Below, piece by piece: positions 41,697-51,400 of a stretch of DNA of 64,000 bases. The notes beneath the pieces are model-generated. The model searched no databases, was not told the DNA's origin, and saw nothing but the letters and a program-made list of their open reading frames with translations. Positions within the stretch are counted from its first letter, which is position 1; each line of letters starts with the position of its first letter. This DNA is from Leptospira stimsonii. GTDB lineage: Bacteria; Spirochaetota; Leptospiria; Leptospirales; Leptospiraceae. The translations under genes were made by a program, and so were the position numbers. Location: contig NZ_QHCS01000004.1 of the NCBI RefSeq assembly GCF_003545875.1, positions 124,001 through 188,000 on the forward strand, read 5' to 3'.

Positions 41697-42563
41697 ATGG
41701 AGATCCTTTTGAAACAAACAAGATACTTCTCTTTTCTTCTCATCGTTTTGTTTTTCTTTTCTCAATCGATTTGGAGTGCGCAGACAATTCTTCTAAAAAA
41801 TGGAACATCACTCAAAGGGGACGTGACAGGGCAAAACGAAAAGAATATCACGGTTCGCCTAACGGACGGTTCCGTAAAAGTAATTTCCAAAAAGACGATT
41901 TTGAAAGTGGTTTATCGGGACGTGAATGAAGAAGAAGCAACGCGGATCCGTCAAGAAGAGGAAAAAAAATTGAAGGAGGCAAAATCCGCCGATGAAAAAA
42001 AACAAATCGAAGACGAAGCGATCGTGGCGAAGCCGGACTTCAAAGTGCCTCGATCCGGGGATCGAAATCGTTGGAATCTCGTTTGGCGATCGGCCGTATT
42101 GCCCGGCTGGGGACACTACAAAGCCGAAAGAAAGAACACAGCATATGTTTACGGTGCCCTTTTTTGGACGGGATTTGTCGCCACCTATGGTGCCGCTCAG
42201 AAAGTAACGCAAACCAAGGCGGATTACGATCAGGCTAGTTTGAACGCACAGGTTTTCGGTGGAAACAGTCCTCTTTTGGCAGGTCAGATTCTAACAAATG
42301 GAAAGAGGGATGATTATAAAAAGGCAATAGATGATTATCAAAAAATTTCCACCGCGACTGTCATTGTTTATCTGATCCAACTCGTTCACGTTTATTATAC
42401 TGGAATTTCCTGGGAAGATGAGGATGTGGCTTTGACTCCGCAAGGAACGATCCTTAAGAAAGGATTGCAGATGGATTCCATGAGAGAGTTTCCTTCCTCG
42501 CAGATCGGTGCCAACTCGAGCTTTGGCTGGAGAGCAGAGGCTAAATACAATTGGTTTTTTTAA
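41697..42563 (+). CDS. exported membrane-associated protein, DUF5683-like
   Basis: 288 residues. A signal peptide (FSFLLIVLFFFSQSIWSAQ) is followed by a small beta-rich region (TILLKNGTSLKGDVTGQNEKNITVRLTDG) and a Lys/Glu-rich helix (RQEEEKKLKEAKSADEKKQI). Next is WRSAVLPGWGHYKAERKNTA, which resembles the LPGWGQ-type start of DUF5683 domains and introduces two hydrophobic segments (VYGALFWTGFVATYG, VIVYLIQLVHVYYTG). Function unknown. A lipoprotein gene follows 12 bp later, so the two are probably one transcript. Confidence 0.72.
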   Translation: MEILLKQTRYFSFLLIVLFFFSQSIWSAQTILLKNGTSLKGDVTGQNEKNITVRLTDGSVKVISKKTILKVVYRDVNEEEATRIRQEEEKKLKEAKSADEKKQIEDEAIVAKPDFKVPRSGDRNRWNLVWRSAVLPGWGHYKAERKNTAYVYGALFWTGFVATYGAAQKVTQTKADYDQASLNAQVFGGNSPLLAGQILTNGKRDDYKKAIDDYQKISTATVIVYLIQLVHVYYTGISWEDEDVALTPQGTILKKGLQMDSMREFPSSQIGANSSFGWRAEAKYNWFF

Positions 42564-42575
42564 GAGGGTAAAGTT

Positions 42576-43892
42576 ATGCAACGGTTTATTTTAATGTTTT
42601 TAATCATCCTCCAATCCCAGTGTTATAAGTTTGAAGAGAACGCTTTGGATCCGAACGGTACGCTTGGTATCATTCGTACGTTACTGGGGGCGAACTTGTT
42701 CGGTTACACGGACTTTATGTTAAACAAATACCAGGCATTCCAAAGGGCGGATATTGATACTTACATTTCTTATTCTCGAAGAACATTCGATGGAACCGAT
42801 GATCCAAGAAATCGAGTCGATCTTTTCATCGCTAGAGAAAATTCGACGGCAGTGATTCCGACCAATGTGCCGATGGTCGGCGATCAACTCGCGAATCTGA
42901 TCGGATACGGATATATTCCGGGAAATTTGAGTAATAAATATATGTTCTTTTTTGAAGTTTTAAATACGCTCACGTCGCCGGACTATTATTATTGGGTCGG
43001 TTCCGTTTTGCCGTCCGCAGGTTCTCGTATGAATTTTACCAAATTTTCGCCCGTTATACCCGGGGAGATGATCGTGGGAATCGGAAGTTACAACGTCGGC
43101 GCCGCGGAAAAAATCGTTTTTTGCGAACAGCCGATCAGCGCGAGCTCGACGACCTGTTACAATATGGACAGCGATTTCTCGAATCGAATCACGATCTCAG
43201 CTCCGATCAATACGAAATGTTCTTTCGTTGTCCGAAACGGAAGTTCGGGAAATTGTCTGGATTCGATCACCGCCTCTAACTTTAACTTCAATTCAACAAG
43301 CGGGACCGTCGCCTCGTTTGGAGCCCTTCCTGTCACCTTGGTTTCCAATTATAAGGGAGCTCCGTTCAATACGTTTCTCGGGAGTTTAAATTTTTATTTC
43401 GAGCCCGATCTCACTCTCTCGCATTACGTAGAACATACGAACGATTCGGTGCGAATCACCTCTACACCGGGAGATATCACTTCGTTCGGAGCTTTAACTT
43501 CTCCCGGAACTTCCAATCAACAGGTATTGAGCGCTCCCGGCATTCGGGATACGGATGTGATTTATGCGGTACGCGGGAACAATGGATCTTACCTCTCTTT
43601 CATCGCGACGGACAGCTTCGGAATCAATAAGTATTTTCTATTCAGAACCACGGACTTCGGAGTCAATTGGGTTCAGATCAATCAAAGTAATTTTCCTATT
43701 CGAGAAGCGTTCTATCCTCAAGACGCCGGTCCGAGCAATACGGCGGCATTCGCGCATTTTGTGACGATGGCGAACGGAGAGAAGCTTCATACGTTTAATA
43801 ACGTGGAAGGAGATACGATGCGTCATTACGTTTCCACAGATTTCGGAACGAGTTGGACGCTCCTGGAAACGATTTTTCCAAGTGCGGAATAA
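42576..43892 (+). CDS. hypothetical lipoprotein
   Basis: 438 residues. A short signal peptide ends in lipobox LQSQC (Cys16). The mature protein is rich in Ser, Thr, Asn and Gly. Its final third has a repeated short beta motif (FGALTSPGTSNQQV, DTDVIYAVRGNNGSYLSFIAT, FRTTDFGVNWVQINQ, STDFGTSWTLLE) that looks like sialidase/BNR-type Asp-box blades: two S/T-x-D-x-G-x-x-W elements. This suggests a partial beta-propeller. Likely exposed on the periplasmic or outer face. Substrate or ligand unknown. Confidence 0.75.
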   Translation: MQRFILMFLIILQSQCYKFEENALDPNGTLGIIRTLLGANLFGYTDFMLNKYQAFQRADIDTYISYSRRTFDGTDDPRNRVDLFIARENSTAVIPTNVPMVGDQLANLIGYGYIPGNLSNKYMFFFEVLNTLTSPDYYYWVGSVLPSAGSRMNFTKFSPVIPGEMIVGIGSYNVGAAEKIVFCEQPISASSTTCYNMDSDFSNRITISAPINTKCSFVVRNGSSGNCLDSITASNFNFNSTSGTVASFGALPVTLVSNYKGAPFNTFLGSLNFYFEPDLTLSHYVEHTNDSVRITSTPGDITSFGALTSPGTSNQQVLSAPGIRDTDVIYAVRGNNGSYLSFIATDSFGINKYFLFRTTDFGVNWVQINQSNFPIREAFYPQDAGPSNTAAFAHFVTMANGEKLHTFNNVEGDTMRHYVSTDFGTSWTLLETIFPSAE

Positions 43893-43977
43893 AAAAATTC
43901 TGTCTCTTTGATAAAAAAAGCTTGTACTTTCCGCCCAGTCCTAGAACATCCTTTCAACAATTTTTAAGGAAGTTTCC

Positions 43978-44193
43978 ATGCAAGAGCAAGCGGCAAAGTT
44001 TAAGAGTCAGTTAGAAAGATACATCAACTATCGCGGGATCGATATCGTCCTGCATCTAAAAGACGGGTCTCGCGTGGAATTGGATCGAAATCGTAAATTG
44101 GTCGGAGAACAAATCGTTTATTTCCCGACTAAAAATCTAACGAGCGCCGTGGAACTCGCGAGCATTAGCAGAGCAGAATTTTTTGTAGCTTAG
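43978..44193 (+). CDS. small hypothetical protein
   Basis: 71 residues, charged, with no signal peptide; the middle (IDIVLHLKDGSRVELDRNRKLVGEQIVYFP) has the feel of a small beta barrel. The ATG follows AAGGAAG at good spacing, which supports translation. No family recognised. Its downstream region contains the strong anti-16S-like sequence at 44225. Confidence 0.6.
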   Translation: MQEQAAKFKSQLERYINYRGIDIVLHLKDGSRVELDRNRKLVGEQIVYFPTKNLTSAVELASISRAEFFVA

Positions 44194-44224
44194 AATATCA
44201 TAAAATTCTAAATCGTTGAAAAAC

Positions 44225-44247
44225 AGGAGGTGATCCAAAAGCCTCCC
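44225..44247 (+). promoter_or_regulatory. perfect 12-nt complement of the 16S rRNA 3' end in a hairpin, without a start codon
   Basis: AGGAGGTGATCC (44225-44236) is exactly complementary to the usual bacterial 16S 3' tail. GGAGG (44226-44230) can pair with CCTCC (44242-44246). No ATG, GTG or TTG follows at usable spacing. It lies 32 bp past the stop of the 71-residue gene. Confidence 0.5.
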
Positions 44248-44279
44248 TCGTATACTATCTCTTTCAAAAACGGAATGGA

Positions 44280-44729
44280 CTATTCGTTTTCGAACTTTAC
44301 GACCCAAATCGAAAGAAGTTCGGCGACTAAGTCTCCTTCTTGATCTATGGATCGAGAAATCAAACGAACCGTTGCCCGTTTTTGTTCGGTGATTTCGCTA
44401 TAAATGCGAATTTTTCCGGAAGTTACACTTTTTCGATATTTAATTTCTGCCGTGCCGGTCGCCATAAATTTACATTTTTTTCCGGACGATTTGATCCAAC
44501 CAGCCATAGCCGCACCTGCTGAACTATCCATCGCGGCAAAAAGAGCGGCTCCGTGTACGATATGGACAGGATTGTGAAATGTCTCATCCACTTCGATTTC
44601 GTATTCGCTTTTTCCCGGACTCGCTTGAAGCGCTTTATAACCGAGTTTTCGAGAAAATCGATCCTGACTCTGAAAATAAGGAATGAAATCCGGAGAGTTT
44701 ACCTCCGGCATGGATTGAAAAGGGTTCAT
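44280..44729 (-). CDS. PaaI-family hotdog thioesterase
   Basis: 149 residues, hotdog fold, hydrolysing acyl-CoA thioesters in known relatives. The central helix motif is HGAALFAAMDSSAGAAMAGW with the preceding FHNPVHIVHG. The barrel strands CKFMATGTAEIKYRKSVTSGK, then IRIYSEITEQKRATVRLISR, complete the domain. Substrate unknown. The gene stands alone between two long non-coding regions. Confidence 0.85.
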   Translation of the reverse strand: MNPFQSMPEVNSPDFIPYFQSQDRFSRKLGYKALQASPGKSEYEIEVDETFHNPVHIVHGAALFAAMDSSAGAAMAGWIKSSGKKCKFMATGTAEIKYRKSVTSGKIRIYSEITEQKRATVRLISRSIDQEGDLVAELLSIWVVKFENE

Positions 44730-45585
44730 GTTAGTTGTTAAGGTGTTGAAGAATCAAAGTTTTGTCAATGCGAACTGGCAAATTCGATCCATTGATTCAG
44801 TTTTTATAAATTTTATATCAAATTAATTGATCCAAGAAAAAAGTGAAAGGTAAGCTTCTATTCACTGTTAGGTGATATCTCCAGTGGATATCTTAAGTGA
44901 TCTTTTTTCTTTAAGAATTTGGTTTTATAAAAGAGTAGCAGGGAGCCAAAGAACTTCTTTGACAAGACCTGCGGATGTTTTGCCGGGGAAAGGTTCGAAT
45001 CAATGATTCAAAGTGTAGGATCGATTTCCCAGTTTGCTCCAAATCGTAGGATTGGTTATTTTTCAACACGGATTACGAAATCCGTATTGTTTTCAAATAT
45101 ATTCAAAAAATAGAATATAAAATCAATAGATAGAATATTTCGAATCGATATCTCATCTCGGGAATGATAGAATCGTATCGATCGAAAGAGGAGGTTACAA
45201 CGATTCCAGTTCAACGGAATCTAAAAAGAAAGAATAGATTGTCGTTCCGCATTTCGATGATTCAAATTCATAGGAAGACTGGATTTGTGAAGGGACGTGA
45301 TCCAATGTTCTTATGGGATGAAAAAAGAATCTGTCGGTGGGAACTTTTACAAAAAGTAGAACCGGAAGAAAAGAAAATACGATACGAAAAAATCGAATCT
45401 AGGATTTCTAAAAAAGAGATCTACGATTTTAGGTGAGATGGATTCCAATTCATAGCGCTTCATCCACGGTCGTGTCCAAAGGAGCCGTCCTTTGCGACGA
45501 ATTCTCTTTGGAAATCAATCAAGAACCATCAATCAAGAACTGGAACGCTTTCTTTGTCAAAAGGATTCGTTCCTTGATTCTTCCA
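44730..45585. other. long intergenic region without a convincing gene
   Basis: 856 bp, richer in A+T on its left side. Two plus-strand open frames exist (45164-45436, 90 codons, basic; 45433-45654, 73 codons). They lack homology, a convincing start and normal composition, so I do not call them. The region may be decayed coding sequence. GAGGAGG near 45190 has no start codon at usable spacing. Confidence 0.45.
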
Positions 45586-45915
45586 TTAGGAAAGATCTCG
45601 AATCAAATCCTCGATTTCTTGAACCTTATTAAAGTCTCTTTCCGTATAATTTAAATAGAGATCGTATTCCGATCCCGAGATTTTTTCGCAACGGATGACC
45701 TTGACTGGAATTTGAATCGCGCCGGAAAGACTGATCGTTCCTAATTTAAGCTCTAAAATCGTGCCCGGTTCGACGGGAGAATCGGTTCTATGGAGCAGAC
45801 CTTTCAGAATATTCTCAGCGAGCCGAAGACTCTGATCGGGCAGTTCGCTCAGGTAAACGGTGATTGTGTTGGGAATTCTGTTATAGTGCATAGCACAATC
45901 ATAGGGAGTTTCCAC
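45586..45915 (-). CDS. PilZ-like domain protein with degenerate motif
   Basis: 109 residues. The shape is that of a PilZ barrel: RIPNTITVYLSELP, then AENILKGLLHRTDSPVEPGTILELKLG, PVKVIRCEKISGSEYDLYLNYTE, and a final helix (DFNKVQEIEDLIRDLS). PilZ domains bind cyclic-di-GMP through RxxxR and D-x-S-x-x-G motifs. Here only one Arg of the first is seen, and the second is changed to A-E-N-I-L-K-G, so c-di-GMP binding is doubtful. The start may be the GTG at 45915 or the ATG at 45891. Confidence 0.6.
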   Translation of the reverse strand: METPYDCAMHYNRIPNTITVYLSELPDQSLRLAENILKGLLHRTDSPVEPGTILELKLGTISLSGAIQIPVKVIRCEKISGSEYDLYLNYTERDFNKVQEIEDLIRDLS

Positions 45916-46026
45916 TTATGAAATCAAGTAAAATTCAAAAAATTCTTTCTTGAGAAGTATGAATTTTATATTACATTTCCATTATATTTTCTTTCTGGCA
46001 AATTGCTTTTACGTAAGGCAGTTTGT

Positions 46027-47250
46027 TCAATAAAGAATCCGAGTTTTGATCGAAAAAGGGTGTTTTTCGATTTTTTCTTTGAGTTCGTCTCCGACGCTTT
46101 TATCGATTACCATGGAAAGATAGCCGATCTCCGCACTGGTACCTAAGTGCTGAGAGCTGATATTGGCGCCGATTTCGGAAACCATTGAGTTGATATCCTT
46201 TAAAAAGCCCGGCTGGTTTTTGTGAACGTTTAAGATTCTATACTGACCGGAAGGAAGAGGAGTAATTTCAAGATTGGGAAAATTTACGGAGAATGTCGTA
46301 GATCCGTTGTTTACGAATTTTACGAGTTTACTCGCCACTTCCGATCCGATATTTCTTTGAGCTTCTTCCGTACTACCTCCAATATGCGGTGTTAAGATCA
46401 CGTTCGGTAAATTTTGCATCGGTGTCAGAAATGGATCGTTGTTCGATTCGGGTTCTTCCGGGAAAACGTCGATTCCTGCTCCTGCGATATACCCGTCTTT
46501 GATCGCTTCTGCAAGGGCTTCCAGGTCGACAACTTTTCCTCGAGAAAGGTTGATCATGTAGGCGCCTTTCTTCGTGATTTCGATCTCTTTTTTTCCGTAG
46601 AGATTGGTCGTCTCTTTCGTTTCGGGGACATGAAAGGAAATAAAGTCGGAGTTTCTCAGAAGTTCCTGATAACTTGTAGCGGGCATCGCGTTTCCGAGAG
46701 GAAGAACCGTCTGAATGTCGAAGTAGATCACTTTCATTCCCATCGCTTCCGCAAGAACGGAAACCTGACTTCCGATATGTCCGTAACCTACGATTCCTAA
46801 GGTTTTACCTCGAACTTCGAAACAATTTTTTGAGATCTTATTCCAGATTCCGGAATGAGTGTTGCGAATATGATCGGGAACTCTTCTTGCGAGCATGATC
46901 ACTTCGGAGATCACGAGTTCAGCTACGGATCTCGTGTTGGAATACGGTGCGTTGAAAACCGGTATTCCTTTTTTTTCCGCTCCGTTCAGGTCGACCTGAT
47001 TGGTTCCGATACAAAAACAGCCGATCGTAAGAAGACGTTTCGCTTTTTCAAGAACCTGGCCAGTCACATTGGTCTTGCTCCGAATTCCGAGGACGTGTAT
47101 GTTTTCGATTTCGTTTAAGAGTTCTTTTTCCGAGTAGGCCGCCGGGAGAAGACGGACATTGAAGCCGTCATTTTTGAACAAATTGAAAGCGTCCTGGTGG
47201 ACGTTTTCGAGAAGAAGCACGTTGATCTTATCTTTTGGAAATGAAATCAT
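46027..47250 (-). CDS. serA: D-3-phosphoglycerate dehydrogenase
   Basis: First step of serine synthesis, oxidising 3-phosphoglycerate with NAD+. 407 residues, close to E. coli SerA with its C-terminal ACT domain. The NAD fold has TLGIVGYGHIGSQVSVLA. Catalytic Arg is in NLSRGKVVD, Glu in GIDVFPEEP, His in LTPHIGGST. The ACT domain (ILNVHKNQPGFLKDINSMV) is likely the serine feedback site. Ser/Gly from this pathway can feed folD elsewhere in the window. Confidence 0.93.
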   Translation of the reverse strand: MISFPKDKINVLLLENVHQDAFNLFKNDGFNVRLLPAAYSEKELLNEIENIHVLGIRSKTNVTGQVLEKAKRLLTIGCFCIGTNQVDLNGAEKKGIPVFNAPYSNTRSVAELVISEVIMLARRVPDHIRNTHSGIWNKISKNCFEVRGKTLGIVGYGHIGSQVSVLAEAMGMKVIYFDIQTVLPLGNAMPATSYQELLRNSDFISFHVPETKETTNLYGKKEIEITKKGAYMINLSRGKVVDLEALAEAIKDGYIAGAGIDVFPEEPESNNDPFLTPMQNLPNVILTPHIGGSTEEAQRNIGSEVASKLVKFVNNGSTTFSVNFPNLEITPLPSGQYRILNVHKNQPGFLKDINSMVSEIGANISSQHLGTSAEIGYLSMVIDKSVGDELKEKIEKHPFSIKTRILY

Positions 47251-47760
47251 AAGTACCTACCAGGGTTTCAAGGGTGCGCTTCTCTGAAAATTGAATTTTT
47301 CCTCACCCGAGTTGGGAAAATATTTTTGGGTTTCGCGCTCTTTCTGGCGAACAGCAAGTGCCTCAAGGGAAAACCCTCTCTTCAATTTCGAAGAATCCAG
47401 TCGATTTTTTTCGTAAGAGTTCCTACCTTTGAGACTATTTACGCGGAAAAGTAGAATCGGATGATCAAGAAACGCTACCGAGGTTCTTCCAGGATTTCAC
47501 CCAACCTTCCAAGAACGCGGGACCTTCGTGACCGAGAATGGGAAAACGCCGAAAGTTCCTTCGCAGACGGAGGTTTTTTACGTTGCGTCGACAGATTCAG
47601 ATTCCATCCAACGCAAACGATTTAGAGGAAGCGTTTGAGTTGGATTGGGGTTTAAGCGTTCTAAAGGGTTTGAGAGATCTGGACTTTAGAATTCGTTCGG
47701 AATTTTCTTTCAAAACACGGCTCTTGGTAAAAACTAGGGAAAAATTCCTCGGGGGTCCTT
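47251..47760. other. intergenic region, no supported gene
   Basis: 510 bp upstream of serA. A 129-codon plus-strand frame (47538-47924) has unusual Arg/Phe-rich composition and overlaps the lipoprotein gene in another frame, so I reject it. Nothing else was identified except a GAGTTCCTACC half-site near 47427. Confidence 0.4.
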
Positions 47761-48297
47761 TTGAAGACTCAAATTTCTTCTCTCATTTTCTGCGCCGCTT
47801 TGTTAACCGGAATTTCCTGCTCTTCTACCTCCGTAATCCAAACGCCGGAGCCTTCCTTAGAGCAAGTTCTCTTTCATTCCGCTCCTCTTTGTCCGGGAAT
47901 TCATCTCTTTTGCTCTCAAGGTGATGCCAAGTCGATGAACTTCCGAGGCGTTTATAAGAATGCAGGCGGGGAGAAATCCATCTTCCTCGATTATTATCTC
48001 AGTTCGTTTGAAGTCAGCTTTCCAATCGGAGTTTCCCTAAAATTGGACGGGGTCTGGTACAATCTGCGAAAGGTCGGTACCGATTATTCCGATTCAATGA
48101 GAATCTCTTCTGCGATTCCGACGGACGTTGCGGATAGGATCTTCCAAGCGAAGGAAATTACCTTTAGCTTTTCCTCGCGAGAGAAGACGAGCAATCAACT
48201 TTTTTCTCCGGGCGATACGATTCGTTTTCAAACCCTTCTCAAAAATCTTCGCGAAAAATTGGATATTCAGTCAAAGTTGAATATTCTCAATCCTTAA
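47761..48297 (+). CDS. hypothetical lipoprotein
   Basis: 178 residues with signal peptide and lipobox LTGISC (Cys20). The start is TTG at 47761, preceded by GGGGG at about 7-bp spacing. The mature part has two Cys (LCPGIHLFC) and an Ig-like beta pattern (SIFLDYYLSSFEVSFPIGVSLKLDGVWYNL). No family recognised. It stands alone between long gaps. Confidence 0.7.
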   Translation: MKTQISSLIFCAALLTGISCSSTSVIQTPEPSLEQVLFHSAPLCPGIHLFCSQGDAKSMNFRGVYKNAGGEKSIFLDYYLSSFEVSFPIGVSLKLDGVWYNLRKVGTDYSDSMRISSAIPTDVADRIFQAKEITFSFSSREKTSNQLFSPGDTIRFQTLLKNLREKLDIQSKLNILNP

Positions 48298-48496
48298 TGG
48301 ACTTTTTAGGAGATTTACGCCGAAATCCGAATTTACATCGGCCCCAATCTTAGATTTTTAAGAGGTCGAAGAATCGCGAACGGAAGGTTCCGGTCTAAAA
48401 GGAGAACCGAATTCTTATCTGGATCCAAAAGATCGAAAGAAGAATTTAAATTCACCTCGAAACGGAGCGGTGTTCGGTTTACTGCGCGCTTTTACT

Positions 48497-51400
48497 TTAT
48501 TCTCGGACTAGTTTTTTAACGCTATCCAGCGTGGGAGAAAGCCAGTCTTCCAGGAGAGGGTCTTGTCCGATGGCTTCCTTTTTGAACATAAGATCTTTAT
48601 TGGACATCGCGATTTCGGAAACCTCGTTGATCTTTCTTGCGGTTTCAATCGCTTTCCAATAATGTTTTAGTGCTTCGGCAGTGTTTCCTTGTTTTTCATA
48701 TACGGCGCCTATGTTGTTATAAGCGGCCACGAGGGTTTGATACACTTCTTGGTGATACGGATCATCCGGTTTCGGAAGTCCCATGTTCAGAAGTTTCTCT
48801 TCCATGTCGTCTTGGACCTTGAGATAATTTCCGAGGCTTGCCTTGTATTGACCGGTATAATAAAATGCGTTCGCTTTTCCCATCAGAAGAGTGGAATGAT
48901 TGTATTCGTCTTCGTCCTCAAATCCGGACCATTCGTTTAACGAAGCCGCGAAATCCCCGCTCATATAATCCACCCAACCTTTGAAGTAGCGAAGTTCTCT
49001 TTGGATTCCGGCAGGAAGAGGGGTTCTCCATCTACGAATGAGTGTGAATTCGTTTTCATCCGTCTGAACGGATTCCGCTTTGGAAAACCCTTCCAAAGAA
49101 TTCTTGAGTTCCATCGATCTTGTTTTCGCAACCGAATCCATCGCCGTTCTCGCACGGAAAGGATAGATCTTTCTTCCCGGAAATTCGGTGATCTTATCTT
49201 TTTCGGTGATTCCCGCGGCTGAGAGATATTGGATTCTCGCCTTATCGAAATAGATTTTTCCGGCATTTCCTTGGATCAAGGTTTCGTCCTCTTCTCTAGC
49301 GCCGTAACCTTGTTTGTAGTTTTCAAAACGTTGGATCGCTTCGTTTAACAATTTGTCCGCTTCTCCAAAGTTCGCGAGTCGGATCGCGTTCTCGGCTAGT
49401 TCCGTCGCGGCCAAATAGTGTGCGGGATCCAAGGTCGCGGCCTTTTCAAAAAATCTTCTGGCTTGGATCGATTCCTTGATGGAAGCGAAATATCTTCCTC
49501 TTTGATAATAACCTTCAGCGTAATCCGCTCCATCTCTTTCGACTCCTGTTATGGAATCCTCTTCGGTTTTGTGATAGATCAGATCGAGAATTTCGAGTGC
49601 GTTGTCGTTGACTTCCATTCCGGAAACCTGATCGACCGGATTGATATTATAACGAATTCTTAATTCTTTTTTATTCAAATCCGTATAAAAAGACGCGAGT
49701 TTGGAAAGTACATAGAGAGAGAGCTTTTTCTCGATGTCCAAGTTGTTTTTGATCTGTCTGTGATGGTTGATCACAAACTGAGGATTTCCGTCTTCCTTCC
49801 ACATCTCGATGTAAGTCGAGAGTAGGCCGCCTTGACCGACCGGACTCGAAGGATCGATTTCCACGATTTTATTGTAAAACGAAGCGGCTTTTCCAAACTC
49901 CCTTCGATTGTAATAGATCTTTGCGATTCCCGCGGTGGATTCTTCGTCGTAGGGTTCGTTTCCGTCGGTGTAGACTTGTTTGTAAAAATTGATCGCGAGC
50001 TGGTCGTTTTTATATCTTCCACCACCTAACGACGATTCGGTGAAAGAAGGCATGATGGAAGAATGGAACCGTCCCAAATTCTTATAAGTCATGTTGTCGT
50101 GGGTTTGTTTTTCCAGTCGCATCACGATATAGGCACCTGCTTTCTGAATCTTTCTCTGGATCCCATCCTGAGCGATGAGAATCATTCGATTCTCGTTTCC
50201 GCTTTTTCCTGCGATAGGAAGTTTCGCGTTGTCCCAAACTTGACCTTTGGCGAGGGTGATGATGGGAACTTTTTCTCTTTTGTCCCAGGCGTTGGATGAA
50301 GGCTCTTCTCCGCCAGCGCCGAAGTCCGGACTGACCTTCCCGAAGAGTTTTTCAAAACCGCGATCGTATTCTTCGATTCGTGTGTATTCTACACCGTAAA
50401 GATTGAGATATTTGAGATGATTGGGAAGAATATTCTCTCCCTTTGCAAAGGCTTCTTCCGCTTCGAAGAATTTTTTCTTACGCACTTCACTGCTCTTCGG
50501 ATAAGAACCCGCTTCTCGAATGAGAGTCAGTCCTTGTTCGTAATACTGAGCGGCCTGGTTCGGGATGATAAAATTTCGATAGAGGAAGGTTCCGCCGACG
50601 ATCAAAAAGATCGTCGCCGCGATTCCGAAAACCGTTCTTCGAATCGCTTTCTTTTGTCTCTGTAATCCTTCTTTTGTATAAAGAGGATCTGTGGAGATGA
50701 TCGGAACCCCGTCTTTGGAAAATCCACTTCCTCTTTGCGATAAGGAGATCGTTTCCCCCAAAACACCGGACAGGAAGTCGGCGATTTCCTCGGGAGAACT
50801 TTCGATTTTAATGAGTTCTAAGAGACCTTTTTGATCTCTCGGAGTCATTCGATCCTGAACGATCGCGTCGATTACCGCACGGCGAAGGACCGGAGGATAA
50901 CGGAGAATTTCTTTTTGAATGATTGCGAGTTCTTCGTCTTTGAGTCCTTTATCGATTTCCTCTTTTTCTTCGCTCGCAAGTCCTTGAAGATCGGCTTCGA
51001 GTCCGAAAGAACTGCCCGGGTCATAATCATCTCCACCGGAATCACCGTCCAAATCGGGACTAAAGGAATCAAAGGATGCGTCGGCTCCACCTGGGATGTC
51101 GGATAACGTATCTTCTTCCGTCGAGGGAACAAAATCCGCGAATGGATCTTCCGAGGCAGTTGCGGAAGAAGTTAGGTCGGAGAAGGGGTCTTGGCCCGGC
51201 GAACCTAGATCGCCAAAATCAGCGAAAGGATCCGTTTCTGCTGAGGAAGGACCGGCGTCCGTTGGTTGGCTAAAAAAGTCGTCGTCTCCACCAGCTGGCT
51301 CCGGAGAGGAAGACATCAAATCATCAAAGGAATCTCCGGCGCCGGTAGTCGGTTCGGAAGAAGATAATCCGAAATCGTCTCCTATATCCGGAGTTCCCGT

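Noticed and set aside
44940..45010. tRNA-like TTCGAATCA near 44993
   Set aside because: No cloverleaf or acceptor stem could be built around it.
45164..45436. 90-codon plus-strand ORF, basic
   Set aside because: No recognisable feature and no start supported by the GAGGAGG box at 45190; possible relic only.
47538..47924. 129-codon plus-strand ORF (start GKRRKFLRRRRFF)
   Set aside because: Extreme Arg/Phe composition, no homology, and overlap with the better-supported lipoprotein gene in another frame.
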